Source: Bacillota bacterium
Lineage (GTDB): Bacteria; Bacillota; Clostridia; Christensenellales; UBA1242
Direction of reading: 5' to 3'
Assembly (NCBI GenBank): GCA_009784375.1
Contig: WRBV01000002.1
Location: forward strand, 144,764 to 208,763
DNA length: 64,000 bases
Shown here: one piece after another, positions 41,536-49,498 of the stretch
Numbering within the stretch: position 1 is the first letter of the stretch
Layout of the letters: every line of letters begins with the position of its first letter
Translations under genes and position numbers: made by a program
The notes under the pieces: model-generated
What the model saw: only the letters and a program-made list of their open reading frames with translations
Databases searched by the model: none
Told to the model about the DNA's origin: nothing

Positions 41536-42498
41536 ATGGAAAAAGTTCATCCTCTTGAATTGTTGGAATATATGGCATTTCATGTATCGCCACTTTTTAA
41601 TAGTATACGAGTAAATGAATGTGTATTTAACCAAAAAGAAGATATGTTGACGGTGAATATAATTTATGATGAGAGGGCAGAAGATAAAGTTGGTTCGCTT
41701 AAGAATAATTTCGAGACTGAGTTTATTAAGTGTGTCAAAGGACATATCGATGAAAAATTTAAAATCGAATTTGCTTATGAAAAAAGCTATATTGACGAAA
41801 TACTTTTGAAATTGCATCTTGTGAAATTTTTAAAGACGAGTTTTGTGCTTACAATTGATTTAGCAGACGATGATGTTTCGGTATTAAAGGCGGACGACGG
41901 ATATTTAGTAACTTTGACATTATCGAAACAAAATGCAAAGTATATTGAAAATGGTAAAGTGTTGGATAAGTTCTTGGACGAATGTCGACGTAAATACTTT
42001 GATGAATTTAATTATCGAGTGATTGAAAAAGAATGTTCAGGTCTTATGGATGAAGTATCGTTTATTGACAAGTATATTGCCGAGAACGAGGTCCAAGATG
42101 CTATGCGTGTTGACAAGGTGATGAAGATAAGTGGGTTAGAATATTACCTTGGAAAACCTATAAAGGAACGCCCAATCAAGATTGAATTTTTGCGGGTCAC
42201 TCAAGATGACCAAATAATTGCGGGGACAATATCGAATTTTACAAGACGCGAGTTTACCGCAAAGTTACAAGAGGGGCAAGAGGGCGAGCCAGAAAAAAAA
42301 CCGTTTTTCACATTTATGCTAGACGATGGCAAAAGCAAGGCGTCGTGTGTTCACTTTCCGAATATAAAGACTCTTGCAAAATTCGAGAAGTTGGTTGATG
42401 GTACAACCATATGTGTTATTGGTCAAAATACCGAACGTAATGGACGGGTTGGGTTTCGTGTAAGTGGGGTGAGCTTTTGTGAAATAAGGCAGTCTTGA
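41536..42498 (+). CDS. Stand-alone PolC N-terminal / OB-fold module
   Basis: The 320-residue protein resembles only the first part of DNA polymerase III PolC: an N-terminal domain (about 1-205) and an OB-fold (about 225-318) with IIAGTISNFTRREFTAKL, FFTFMLDDGKSKASCVHFP and GTTICVIGQNT. No PHP, exonuclease or polymerase domain follows; the frame stops normally at 42498 and a different small gene begins. It occupies the slot after cdsA where polC is commonly found. It may be half of a split enzyme or a relic. It is 12 bases after cdsA and so in its operon. Confidence 0.5.
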   Translation: MEKVHPLELLEYMAFHVSPLFNSIRVNECVFNQKEDMLTVNIIYDERAEDKVGSLKNNFETEFIKCVKGHIDEKFKIEFAYEKSYIDEILLKLHLVKFLKTSFVLTIDLADDDVSVLKADDGYLVTLTLSKQNAKYIENGKVLDKFLDECRRKYFDEFNYRVIEKECSGLMDEVSFIDKYIAENEVQDAMRVDKVMKISGLEYYLGKPIKERPIKIEFLRVTQDDQIIAGTISNFTRREFTAKLQEGQEGEPEKKPFFTFMLDDGKSKASCVHFPNIKTLAKFEKLVDGTTICVIGQNTERNGRVGFRVSGVSFCEIRQS

Positions 42499-42548
42499 CT
42501 AAACCAATAGAATCGGATATATTGAAATAATTATAAAGGAGAGGAATT

Positions 42549-42827
42549 ATGAGCTATAATCCTAGCGAACGTAACGAATTTATTGATCCAGAAAAGTATA
42601 CAGCGATGGAAAAGGTATGTGCTGTTTTGGAAAATATTGAGACCAGACCATTTCGTAAGTTATCGGAATTAACTGGAGTTGAATCGCTTGTGGCTAGTCG
42701 TTTTCTTGGTTACCGAGCAGAAGCGATGAAACAAGCAGAAGATAAGAGATGTAATTATAGTGAACCAATTAGGCAAGGGCTTGTACCTACTCGTAATACT
42801 GCAGAAAGATATGAAAAGGAGACGTAA
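42549..42827 (+). CDS. Small hypothetical protein
   Basis: Ninety-two residues with a possible helix-turn-helix-like stretch (RKLSELTGVESLVASRFLG, near residue 36), otherwise unrecognised. AAAGGAGAGGAATT precedes the ATG. The terminator stem overlaps its last codons. Confidence 0.65.
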   Translation: MSYNPSERNEFIDPEKYTAMEKVCAVLENIETRPFRKLSELTGVESLVASRFLGYRAEAMKQAEDKRCNYSEPIRQGLVPTRNTAERYEKET

Positions 42828-42839
42828 GTCTCTTTTTTG
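42815..42839 (+). terminator. Intrinsic terminator overlapping a stop codon
   Basis: GGAGAC, GTAA, GTCTC, TTTTTT; the TAA stop is in the loop. Confidence 0.8.
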
Positions 42840-42885
42840 TAGTGCATTGTCTTGCGTAGTACTATATATGGTATGGTTTGTGTGA

Positions 42886-43108
42886 GATTATGACCTAAGA
42901 AAAATATCCGCCGTGGCGTTTGACATAAAGGAAGATATATCTCAAGTGTGCTCCTTCGTCGCACAGGTCATACTTCGTGGACATTATGGAAATTATTAAG
43001 TGTTCGCTTTGCGAACAGGTCATCGTTTGCGATTTTTCATTAATGCATTACATTTATGTCCAAAAAGGGTATAAAAGTGTGCGAAGCAACGCAACGATGT
43101 TGCCTTTT
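42886..43108. repeat. Rearranged family B cluster
   Basis: Begins TTATGACCTAAGAAAAAT, then contains an inverted copy (GGACATTATGGAA, GTTCGC-ttt-GCGAAC, AGGTCAT at 42977-43022) joined to a forward half copy (CGTTTGCGATTTTTC, ACATTTATGTCC at 43023-43061), ending in a terminator-like GCAAC/GTTGC with T run. It fills the 281-base gap before sigG. Confidence 0.6.
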
Positions 43109-43873
43109 TTATAGCTTTTTCTTGACGCCTTCGATGGCATTTTTTTCAAGGCGGGATACTTGGGCTTGGGAGATACCGACCTCTTCACTTACTTCTACTT
43201 GGGTTTTACCTTGGAAGTATCGCATGAAAAGAATTTGGCGTTCGCGAAAATTAAGATTTTCAATGGCGCGTTTTAGCATGATGTCTTCCAACCAATCGTC
43301 GCTTGTCTTGCAATCATCTGCGACCCGTTCAATTATGGTTACAGTTTTTCTTCCTTCGTCGAACATGGTTTCGTCAAGTGACAGCGTGGTAGATGTTGCG
43401 TTAAGTGCGAAGTAGACTTTTTTATAGGTCTCGTTAATTTCACGGGCGATTTCGTCTATGGTGGGTTCGCGATCCGTTAGTTGCATTAATTGTTCTTTTG
43501 CAACAAGCGCCTTGTATGCCGTGTCGCGCATGCTGCGGGATACGCGTAGTGAGTTTGTGTCGCGAAGAAATCTGCGGATTTCGCCCACTATCATAGGTAC
43601 GGCATAGGTCGAAAATTGGACGCCAAAGCGTGGTTCGAAATTGTCGATTGCCTTTATAAGTCCGACGCACCCAACTTGGAACACGTCGTCGTTGATTGTT
43701 TTTTTTATATACTTTTGAATGACGCTTAGAACAAGTCGCAAGTTTGCATGGATAAATTGCCCGCGAACATATTCGTCGCCGCGCTTGATTTGGGCAAGCA
43801 TTTCCAGCTGTTGTGCATTGGATAGTTTGGGCAATACCGAGGTATCGACACCAGTTATTTCGACTTTGCTCAT
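43109..43873 (-). CDS. sigG: Sporulation sigma factor G
   Basis: Late forespore sigma factor of 254 residues. The diagnostic KVEITGVDTSVLPKL N-terminus, ANLRLVLSVIQKY (region 2.1), DDVFQVGCVGLIKAIDNFEP and STYAVPMIVGEIRRFLRD (region 2), and KTQVEVSEEVGISQAQVSRLE (region 4 helix-turn-helix; given as two halves KTQVEVSEEVG, ISQAQVSRLE) are all present. No sigE or spoIIGA is adjacent in this window. No clear Shine-Dalgarno site. Confidence 0.96.
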   Translation of the reverse strand: MSKVEITGVDTSVLPKLSNAQQLEMLAQIKRGDEYVRGQFIHANLRLVLSVIQKYIKKTINDDVFQVGCVGLIKAIDNFEPRFGVQFSTYAVPMIVGEIRRFLRDTNSLRVSRSMRDTAYKALVAKEQLMQLTDREPTIDEIAREINETYKKVYFALNATSTTLSLDETMFDEGRKTVTIIERVADDCKTSDDWLEDIMLKRAIENLNFRERQILFMRYFQGKTQVEVSEEVGISQAQVSRLEKNAIEGVKKKL

Positions 43874-43915
43874 TAGTCTTTATTTTTTACATATTGAGGG
43901 GTAAATATGCATCAA

Positions 43916-44060
43916 TATGTCATCCTGAGCGACCGAGTTTACGAGGGAGTCGAAGGATCTAGCGAACCCCAAGCGTAGCGAGTGGGTGATGCGTAAAAAA
44001 AGACTATGTAGAATAAGTTTGTATTTTTACGCCTCGCTATCCGCCTTCGGCATTTGACAT
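43916..44060. repeat. Family A palindromic element, copy with degraded right end
   Basis: The left end ATGTCATCCTGAGCGACC and interior AAGCGTAGCGAGTGGGTGA match the 11210 copy closely; the right end changes to GCCTCGCTATCCGCCTTCGG and TTTGACATTAAGG. The TATCCGCC ... TTTGACAT segment recurs at 42905. Confidence 0.75.
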
Positions 44061-44130
44061 TAAGGATAATCGATGTGCATTGCATGTGTAAAAACTTGGT
44101 TGAAGAATTACGAATAATTATCAAAAACGC

Positions 44131-44162
44131 TTGACATAGACGACGACGACGACGAGTAAACT
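44131..44162 (+). promoter_or_regulatory. Promoter with a (GAC)5 microsatellite in the spacer
   Basis: TTGACA at 44131-44136 and TAAACT at 44157-44162 are 20 bases apart, TA(GAC)5GAG. Loss of one GAC would give the optimal 17. The -35 region and downstream leader match the promoter at 17860. Confidence 0.65.
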
Positions 44163-44199
44163 TGCTTTATCCATTTTTATTGTGGAAAAGGAGGTTTTG

Positions 44200-44544
44200 G
44201 TGGAAAAAAGTTTCGAAGAATTAATGCAAGAGGTAATTGATGTTGCGATAAAATATGGTGATGATGGCATTGTAAGGTTTACTAATGATATCCATACAAT
44301 ACCCGAGGCACGTTATGATGGTTCAAAGGAAATTCAATCAGAAATAGTGGAGAGAAAGAAAGAGGCTTTGGAACGTGCCGCTGATGCATACGTTAACCAT
44401 CCAAATCAAGTACAGTTTAAACTTGTGTTGCAAAATGCACTTACTGCATATGCGAGTGAAGTAAAGAGATTACAGGACTTTGAAAGCTATGAGAATGCCC
44501 ATGAAAACAAGCAAACTCAAAGTGAACCAGAGATTGGTAAATAA
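44200..44544 (+). CDS. Small hypothetical protein under a GAC-repeat promoter
   Basis: One hundred and fourteen helical, acidic residues; unrecognised. The GTG at 44200 follows AGGAGG and is preferred to an in-frame GTG at 44182 that lies upstream of the ribosome-binding site. Its leader (ATTTTTATTGTGGAAAAGG) parallels that of the gene at 17922. Confidence 0.65.
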   Translation: MEKSFEELMQEVIDVAIKYGDDGIVRFTNDIHTIPEARYDGSKEIQSEIVERKKEALERAADAYVNHPNQVQFKLVLQNALTAYASEVKRLQDFESYENAHENKQTQSEPEIGK

Positions 44545-44569
44545 AGTCTTGTCATGATATAATAAAGGT

Positions 44570-45397
44570 ATGCTGAGCTTTTGGTCGATATTGGGACATT
44601 TGGCGGTATCGCTTGCCGCCTTTTTGATTTTGATGTTAACAGGTGTGCATGAGGCAATTGCGTATTCTGTATTTGTTGTATTATTTCTAGGGACTCCATT
44701 GGCGGTTTGGCTTGTTAGAAGGAAGAGGGGAGGAAGAAGTAAATCACATATTACTAACCTGAAAAAAGAAATTAAATTTGCGCGAACTGATAGATGGAGA
44801 GCGTTGAAAGAGGTTGAGTTGGAGACTGCGCTTCGTGGTAAAGAGATAATGAAGCGGTCGCATTCGTTGTATGGTGTGATTATGGCGGATGGGAAAAGGA
44901 TTGATAATAGGAAAGATTGCCATAATGAAATATATCGTGGCATTTGGTTATCCGATATTGTGCAAGACGAGTTTTTGTTTTCCGAGTTCAAGGAAAAAGT
45001 TAGTTTAGATACGCCTGGGGCTTGGTTCTATGATTTGCCTAACAAGGGAATATCGCTTCGGCTTGGATACTTTGGTTCCAAGTGGACAAGCGGTGAATTG
45101 ACTGGTAGAGTTGTTACCTATGCAATTTGTGGTGATGAATTGGTCATTGATTGGTATGGAAAACGGTCAGTCGATGTTGAAAGGGATAGGGAATATAGCC
45201 TGTATCCTGGTAAAGCGGTTACAATTATTACGGTGTACAAGATTGATGGTAATAAACTTCGTTTAAAGGGCTATTTAATGGACCAGATGCATTCGGGTGC
45301 ATTGATATTTCCAAAGAATGGTAAGCTGAGTAAAGAAAATTGGTACAAGGATGCGCCACCGTTTATGTTGGATATAAAGCCACCGAAAATGCGTTAA
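44570..45397 (+). CDS. Membrane-anchored hypothetical protein, leaderless start
   Basis: Two hydrophobic helices at the N-terminus (about residues 4-50) and a 220-residue soluble domain of mixed charge, probably beta-rich (WYGKRSVDVERD, AVTIITVYKIDGNKLRLKG). TATAAT at 44558-44563 ends six bases before the ATG. Not recognised. It is followed after 42 bases by the ylmC-like gene. Confidence 0.65.
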   Translation: MLSFWSILGHLAVSLAAFLILMLTGVHEAIAYSVFVVLFLGTPLAVWLVRRKRGGRSKSHITNLKKEIKFARTDRWRALKEVELETALRGKEIMKRSHSLYGVIMADGKRIDNRKDCHNEIYRGIWLSDIVQDEFLFSEFKEKVSLDTPGAWFYDLPNKGISLRLGYFGSKWTSGELTGRVVTYAICGDELVIDWYGKRSVDVERDREYSLYPGKAVTIITVYKIDGNKLRLKGYLMDQMHSGALIFPKNGKLSKENWYKDAPPFMLDIKPPKMR

Positions 45398-45439
45398 AGA
45401 TTTATGTCGAATTTTGTAAGTGCTTGCATATATATAGCC

Positions 45440-45760
45440 ATGGGTCATGAATTAAGTTTTTGTGAATTGCGTTCGAAACAGGTTGTCAATGTAATTGATG
45501 GCAAGGTTTTGGGGCGTATAGTAGATGTGGTGTTTAGCAGACAGAGTGCAAGGGTACTTGGCTTTGTTGTGCCAGGTGAAGGTGGTTTTGCGTTTTTCAA
45601 AAAAAGGGGTGATATATTTATTCCTTTTGAACGTGTTTGTAAAATTGGGGTTGATGTTGTACTTGTCGAGTTGAAACCTTTTCATCATGGAAGTCATGAG
45701 TTGTTGGAGCATGGACATGGACACGGACATAGTCATCATTCCAATCCCTTTGCCAAGTAG
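45440..45760 (+). CDS. PRC-barrel protein of the YlmC/YmxH family with a His-rich tail
   Basis: Sporulation-associated PRC-barrel domain protein of 106 residues. LRSKQVVNVIDGKVLGRIVD (split LRSKQVVNVIDG, KVLGRIVD) is the typical core. Family members normally end soon after the barrel; this one adds about 20 residues rich in His and Gly (GHGHGHSHH), a likely metal-binding tail. The ATG at 45440 starts the conserved domain; TATATA lies close upstream. Proximity to sigG matches the usual ylmC position. Confidence 0.8.
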   Translation: MGHELSFCELRSKQVVNVIDGKVLGRIVDVVFSRQSARVLGFVVPGEGGFAFFKKRGDIFIPFERVCKIGVDVVLVELKPFHHGSHELLEHGHGHGHSHHSNPFAK

Positions 45761-45826
45761 ATTTTTTGTTTTCTTTATAATACTAAATCATATGACTTTG
45801 GAGAATCAATTTGATATAATTTTTGC

Positions 45827-46372
45827 ATGATATATTATGTTAGACATGGGGAGACCGTTTATAACAAGAGTGGTAGGCGGAATGGTTTTGAAGATTCAAC
45901 GTTGACAGGACTGGGTGTTAAACAGGCGCTTGAACTTGGGCAGCGGATTAGGGACATGCAATTTGATGTTGTTTTCTCGAGCCCTTTGATAAGGGCAAGG
46001 CAAACGTGCGAGGTAATTTTGTCTGTTAGACCACATGATGATAGACCAAATGTTATAACTGATGCAAGGTTGCTTGAATTTTATAGTGGTGAATTCGAAG
46101 GCAATGAATGGAACAAGGAACTTGAATCGGACTTTTTTGGAAGGCGTGAGTTGCGGGATTATTCAAGTGTCGAACCGATTGAAAATGTAGAGAAACGTAT
46201 CAAGGATTTCTTTGACGAGATTCGCGATAATTACAAAGGCAAGAAGGTTCTTGTGGTTGCACATGGTGGAATTGGCTTGATTATAAGTGGATATTTTAAC
46301 GGCAAGCCGAAGAGTGGTTTTTATTCGGACATCCCTTTTATGAAGAATTGTGAATTAGTGGAGTTTAATTAG
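45827..46372 (+). CDS. Histidine phosphatase superfamily protein, leaderless start
   Basis: Phosphoglycerate mutase-like phosphatase of 181 residues. YYVRHGETVYN holds the catalytic His at residue 8, with SSPLIRARQT near residue 44 and VVAHGGIG near residue 143. It may be a broad phosphatase or cobalamin-type CobC; no cofactor genes are near. TATAAT at 45815-45820 ends six bases before the ATG. A terminator (AGAGGG / CCCTTTTT) begins at the stop codon. Confidence 0.88.
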   Translation: MIYYVRHGETVYNKSGRRNGFEDSTLTGLGVKQALELGQRIRDMQFDVVFSSPLIRARQTCEVILSVRPHDDRPNVITDARLLEFYSGEFEGNEWNKELESDFFGRRELRDYSSVEPIENVEKRIKDFFDEIRDNYKGKKVLVVAHGGIGLIISGYFNGKPKSGFYSDIPFMKNCELVEFN

Positions 46373-46394
46373 AAAGAGGGGTATAACCCTTTTT
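46373..46394 (+). terminator. Intrinsic terminator at a stop codon
   Basis: AAAGAGGG, GTATAA, CCCTTTTT. Confidence 0.7.
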
Positions 46395-46414
46395 CAATGC
46401 CAGCTGATTTTGCA

Positions 46415-46443
46415 TGACATGATTGGTGTACTTGGGCTATACT
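46415..46443 (+). promoter_or_regulatory. tkt promoter
   Basis: TGACAT, 17 bases, TATACT, about 30 bases before the tkt start. Confidence 0.65.
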
Positions 46444-46473
46444 TATAGGTAATAATCTTTTATGGGGGAAAAT

Positions 46474-48393
46474 ATGTCAATCGAGAACAAGGCGGTTAAT
46501 ACTTTAAGAGTGATGTCGGTGGAAGTAATAAATAATGCGAACAGCGGACACAGCGGGATAGCACTTGGTGCCGCAGCAATAATGTACGCGATGTATAAAT
46601 CTATGCGGGTGGATAATAAAAATCCGAACTGGTTCAATCGTGATAGATTTGTGTTTAGCGCAGGACATGGAAGTGCGTTAATGTATTCGGCTATGCACAT
46701 GTTCGGATTTCCGATTCCGCGAGACGAGTTAAAAACATTCAGGCAAATGGGGGCAAGGTTGCATGGACATCCCGAGGTTTTACCCGAGCTTGGAATAGAT
46801 GCAAGTACAGGACCATTGGGGCAGGGTGTTGCGATGGCGGTGGGTTTGGCACTTGCCGAACAAAAGCTTGGTAAAACATATAATCGTGACAAGCATGAAA
46901 TAATTGATCATTATACGTATTGTATAGCGGGTGATGGTTGTATCATGGAAGGGGTGGCTATAGAGGCATGCAGTTTGGCTGGTAAATGGAAGTTGAACAA
47001 ATTGATTATGTTGTATGATGCAAATGACGTGACATTGGATGGTCCGCTTTGTGATTCTGATTCCGAAGATGTTGCAATGCGTTTTACAGCCAATGGTTGG
47101 AATGTGATTGTTTGTAAAAATGCGAACGAGCCGACTTCGATTGAACAAGCAATCCAAATGGCAAAACAATCGGTGGACAAACCGACTTTGATAATTTGTA
47201 AAACGAATATAGGTTATGGAGCAAGTGCCGAAGGTACACATAAAGCACATGGACAGGTTTTGTCAAAGGATGAGATTGTTGAACTTCGACAAAAATGGGC
47301 TTTGGTTAGTGAAAATTTCGATGTTGATGCCGATGTGGAAGAGCATTTTGTAGAACTTGCAAAAGAGAAGACAGGTCATCACGATAAATGGATGAAAGAT
47401 TTTGGAAATTATAAAAAGAAATTTAAACGTGAAGGATTAGAGCTGGAACAATTTTTTAGTGGAGTTAAAGGCAAATTCAATATTGTTGCCGATGACAAGA
47501 GAATTGCTATGCGTGATGCTGGGCAAGTGATGTTAAAGCAAGCTGCAGGTACGAGTCCAAGAGTTTGGGGTGGAAGTGCAGATGTTGCAAGTACTACAAA
47601 GGCTTTTGTTGGTAATGATATTTCATTTGGTATTCGCGAGCATGGTATGGCTGCGATTTGTAATGGGTTGGCGTTACATGGATTTATGTCATATTGTTCG
47701 ACTTTCCTTAGTTTTTCGGATTACTTGCGTCCATCGCTTCGGTTAAGTGCATTAATGGGGGTTCCTGTTCATTACATGTTTACTCATGATGGGTTTGGTA
47801 ATCCTCCCGATGGACCTACTCATCAAGCGAACGAGCACATTGCGTCACTTCGGCTAGTACCAAGTTTGCATGTATTCCGTCCGTGTAATGCGTATGAGGT
47901 GGCAGCAACATATAAATATATTTATGAGAATGAAATTCCTGCGGTTACGATTTTGAGCCGTGGCGGTGAATTCAAGCATGAAATAAATATAAAAAATGTA
48001 GACATTGAAAAAGGTGCTTATGTAATCTATCAATCAAAGAATGCACCAAAAGTTACAATGTTGGCAACAGGTGCCGAGGTTGGTCTTGCAATGGATAGTG
48101 TCAAAATGTTGGAAGACCAAGGAATAGATGTTCGAGTTGTATCCATGCCATGCGAGAGCCTGTTTGCAAAACAAGAGAAAGAATATAAGGATAGTGTAAT
48201 TGCCTTGAACGTACCAGTAGTCGCAGTAGAAATGGGCAGGGGTGATATGTGGTATAAATATGTAGGCAGAGACGGTGCAATTTTGAGTTTCAATGAATTT
48301 GGTCATAGTGCAACCGAGGGTGACATGAAAAAGCATACTGGGTTCACGGTGGAGAATTTGGTAAATATTGTAAGTAGTGTTGTGAAGAAGTAA
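46474..48393 (+). CDS. tkt: Transketolase
   Basis: Thiamine-diphosphate enzyme of the non-oxidative pentose phosphate pathway, 639 residues, full length. N-terminal NSGHSGIALGAA and GPLGQGVAMAVGLA, the TPP motif GDGCIMEG (near residue 152), and the central GIREHGMAAICNGLALHG with THDGFGNPPDGPTHQ are present. GGGGGAAAAT precedes the ATG at 46474. The gene ends in a bidirectional terminator. Confidence 0.96.
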   Translation: MSIENKAVNTLRVMSVEVINNANSGHSGIALGAAAIMYAMYKSMRVDNKNPNWFNRDRFVFSAGHGSALMYSAMHMFGFPIPRDELKTFRQMGARLHGHPEVLPELGIDASTGPLGQGVAMAVGLALAEQKLGKTYNRDKHEIIDHYTYCIAGDGCIMEGVAIEACSLAGKWKLNKLIMLYDANDVTLDGPLCDSDSEDVAMRFTANGWNVIVCKNANEPTSIEQAIQMAKQSVDKPTLIICKTNIGYGASAEGTHKAHGQVLSKDEIVELRQKWALVSENFDVDADVEEHFVELAKEKTGHHDKWMKDFGNYKKKFKREGLELEQFFSGVKGKFNIVADDKRIAMRDAGQVMLKQAAGTSPRVWGGSADVASTTKAFVGNDISFGIREHGMAAICNGLALHGFMSYCSTFLSFSDYLRPSLRLSALMGVPVHYMFTHDGFGNPPDGPTHQANEHIASLRLVPSLHVFRPCNAYEVAATYKYIYENEIPAVTILSRGGEFKHEINIKNVDIEKGAYVIYQSKNAPKVTMLATGAEVGLAMDSVKMLEDQGIDVRVVSMPCESLFAKQEKEYKDSVIALNVPVVAVEMGRGDMWYKYVGRDGAILSFNEFGHSATEGDMKKHTGFTVENLVNIVSSVVKK

Positions 48394-48396
48394 AAT

Positions 48397-48421
48397 AAAA
48401 CGGCAAATTTGCCGTTTTATT
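48397..48421. terminator. Bidirectional terminator
   Basis: AAAACGGC, loop AAATT, GCCGTTTT with A and T runs on both sides; serves tkt and the convergent small gene. Confidence 0.85.
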
Positions 48422-48668
48422 TTTGTATAGAATCTTCTATTTTTTGTATACAATGTTCAGTCGCAGCGGCTTGATTAGCTTGTTTCATTTGCAAGCCGTG
48501 TCCATATCCACCAGACTTGGAAATTAAACCACCGTTATTTGCACCATATGCTTTTGCCACAAAACCGTGATTAAAATGGAATGATGGATTATTTTTTGTT
48601 TCGATTATATATTGTTCACCAGTACTGTCCTTGTATAGTTCTAGGTTTTTAAGTCTTGAATTATTCAT
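48417..48668 (-). CDS. Small hypothetical protein, leaderless start
   Basis: Eighty-three residues with a Gly-rich centre (GANNGGLISKSGGYGHGLQ); unrecognised. TTGACT, 17 bases, TAGAAT (48674-48679) ends five bases before the ATG at 48668, giving strong support for this start. Confidence 0.7.
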   Translation of the reverse strand: MNNSRLKNLELYKDSTGEQYIIETKNNPSFHFNHGFVAKAYGANNGGLISKSGGYGHGLQMKQANQAAATEHCIQKIEDSIQK

Positions 48669-48673
48669 GTACG

Positions 48674-48702
48674 ATTCTAGCATCAAAGATTACAAAAGTC
48701 AA
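48674..48702 (-). promoter_or_regulatory. Promoter of a leaderless small gene
   Basis: TTGACT, 17-base spacer, TAGAAT on the minus strand. Confidence 0.8.
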
Positions 48703-48718
48703 GATTTGGGTTTTGACC

Positions 48719-49465
48719 CTAGAAGTTAGGATAGATTACGAAATGGTGGATTAGGAATAGCGAGATAAGTAATAGAATTTGGATAACAAGGATTATAACA
48801 GCAGGCTTTATTGTATAGAATATTTCATCAGATAATTTTCTGAATAAATTTACAAATGATGCCACTACAGTTATGCATGCTATTAGTACTAGTGGTATTG
48901 CAAAAAATATAGCAACAAATGTATTGAAAATGAATTGCTGGTAAAAGGTGGATAGCACGAGTGAAAAATTACATAACATTGCAATTGTAAGAAAAATAAT
49001 CGAGAAGTAGTTGAGACGAGTATCGTACGTGTCGATAAATGCTACGTGCATGATTATAACTACACCTGCGAGTGGGAAAAAGGATATCAAAGAAATGATG
49101 CTTGCGGTTGTGCGTAAACCAATACTTATATCGGGGGATGCAGTTATAATATAGAAAGTAATTATGGTTATACAGGAGATTATTCCAACCGCGATTATGG
49201 TGCCAGCGAAAATGAGATCATTCCGATCATTTTTGCTCATTCTTGCTCGGGCAGCTTTTCGTAGTGCTTTGTTTGGTTTCTTTTTTTTCTTTTGGGCAGC
49301 AGGTAATGGTATTGTGTCTTCGGATTGCTGAATGTTATTGCTTTGTTCGGCGATTCTCTTGTCACGTTTATCGAGCCAGCGTTTAAAAAAAACCATTATA
49401 ATAGGGCAAATAATACCGGTAAGGACGGCAGATATAATCATTGATAATATCTGTGGTGTTGTCAT
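48719..49465 (-). CDS. Polytopic membrane protein, unknown, leaderless start
   Basis: Two hundred and forty-eight residues: an N-terminal helix, a basic cytoplasmic linker (about 30-80, PAAQKKKKKPNKALRKAARA), and five more membrane helices. TACGAT ends six bases before the ATG at 49465. Lies 33 bases downstream of the PFOR gene on the same strand but has its own promoter. Not recognised. Confidence 0.65.
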   Translation of the reverse strand: MTTPQILSMIISAVLTGIICPIIMVFFKRWLDKRDKRIAEQSNNIQQSEDTIPLPAAQKKKKKPNKALRKAARARMSKNDRNDLIFAGTIIAVGIISCITIITFYIITASPDISIGLRTTASIISLISFFPLAGVVIIMHVAFIDTYDTRLNYFSIIFLTIAMLCNFSLVLSTFYQQFIFNTFVAIFFAIPLVLIACITVVASFVNLFRKLSDEIFYTIKPAVIILVIQILLLISLFLIHHFVIYPNF

Positions 49466-49498
49466 TAAGAAATCGTATCATATTATGAATATGTTTGT

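Noticed and set aside
42549..42827. Remainder of polC following the N-terminal module
   Set aside because: The small gene has no PHP, exonuclease or polymerase motifs, and sigG follows on the other strand.
43056..43415. Plus-strand frame opposite sigG
   Set aside because: It is antisense to the conserved SigG coding region and starts within a repeat.
17860..44162. GAC repeats as CRISPR or satellite DNA
   Set aside because: Only 4-5 perfect units within promoters, no spacers, no cas genes; no CRISPR array was seen anywhere in the window.
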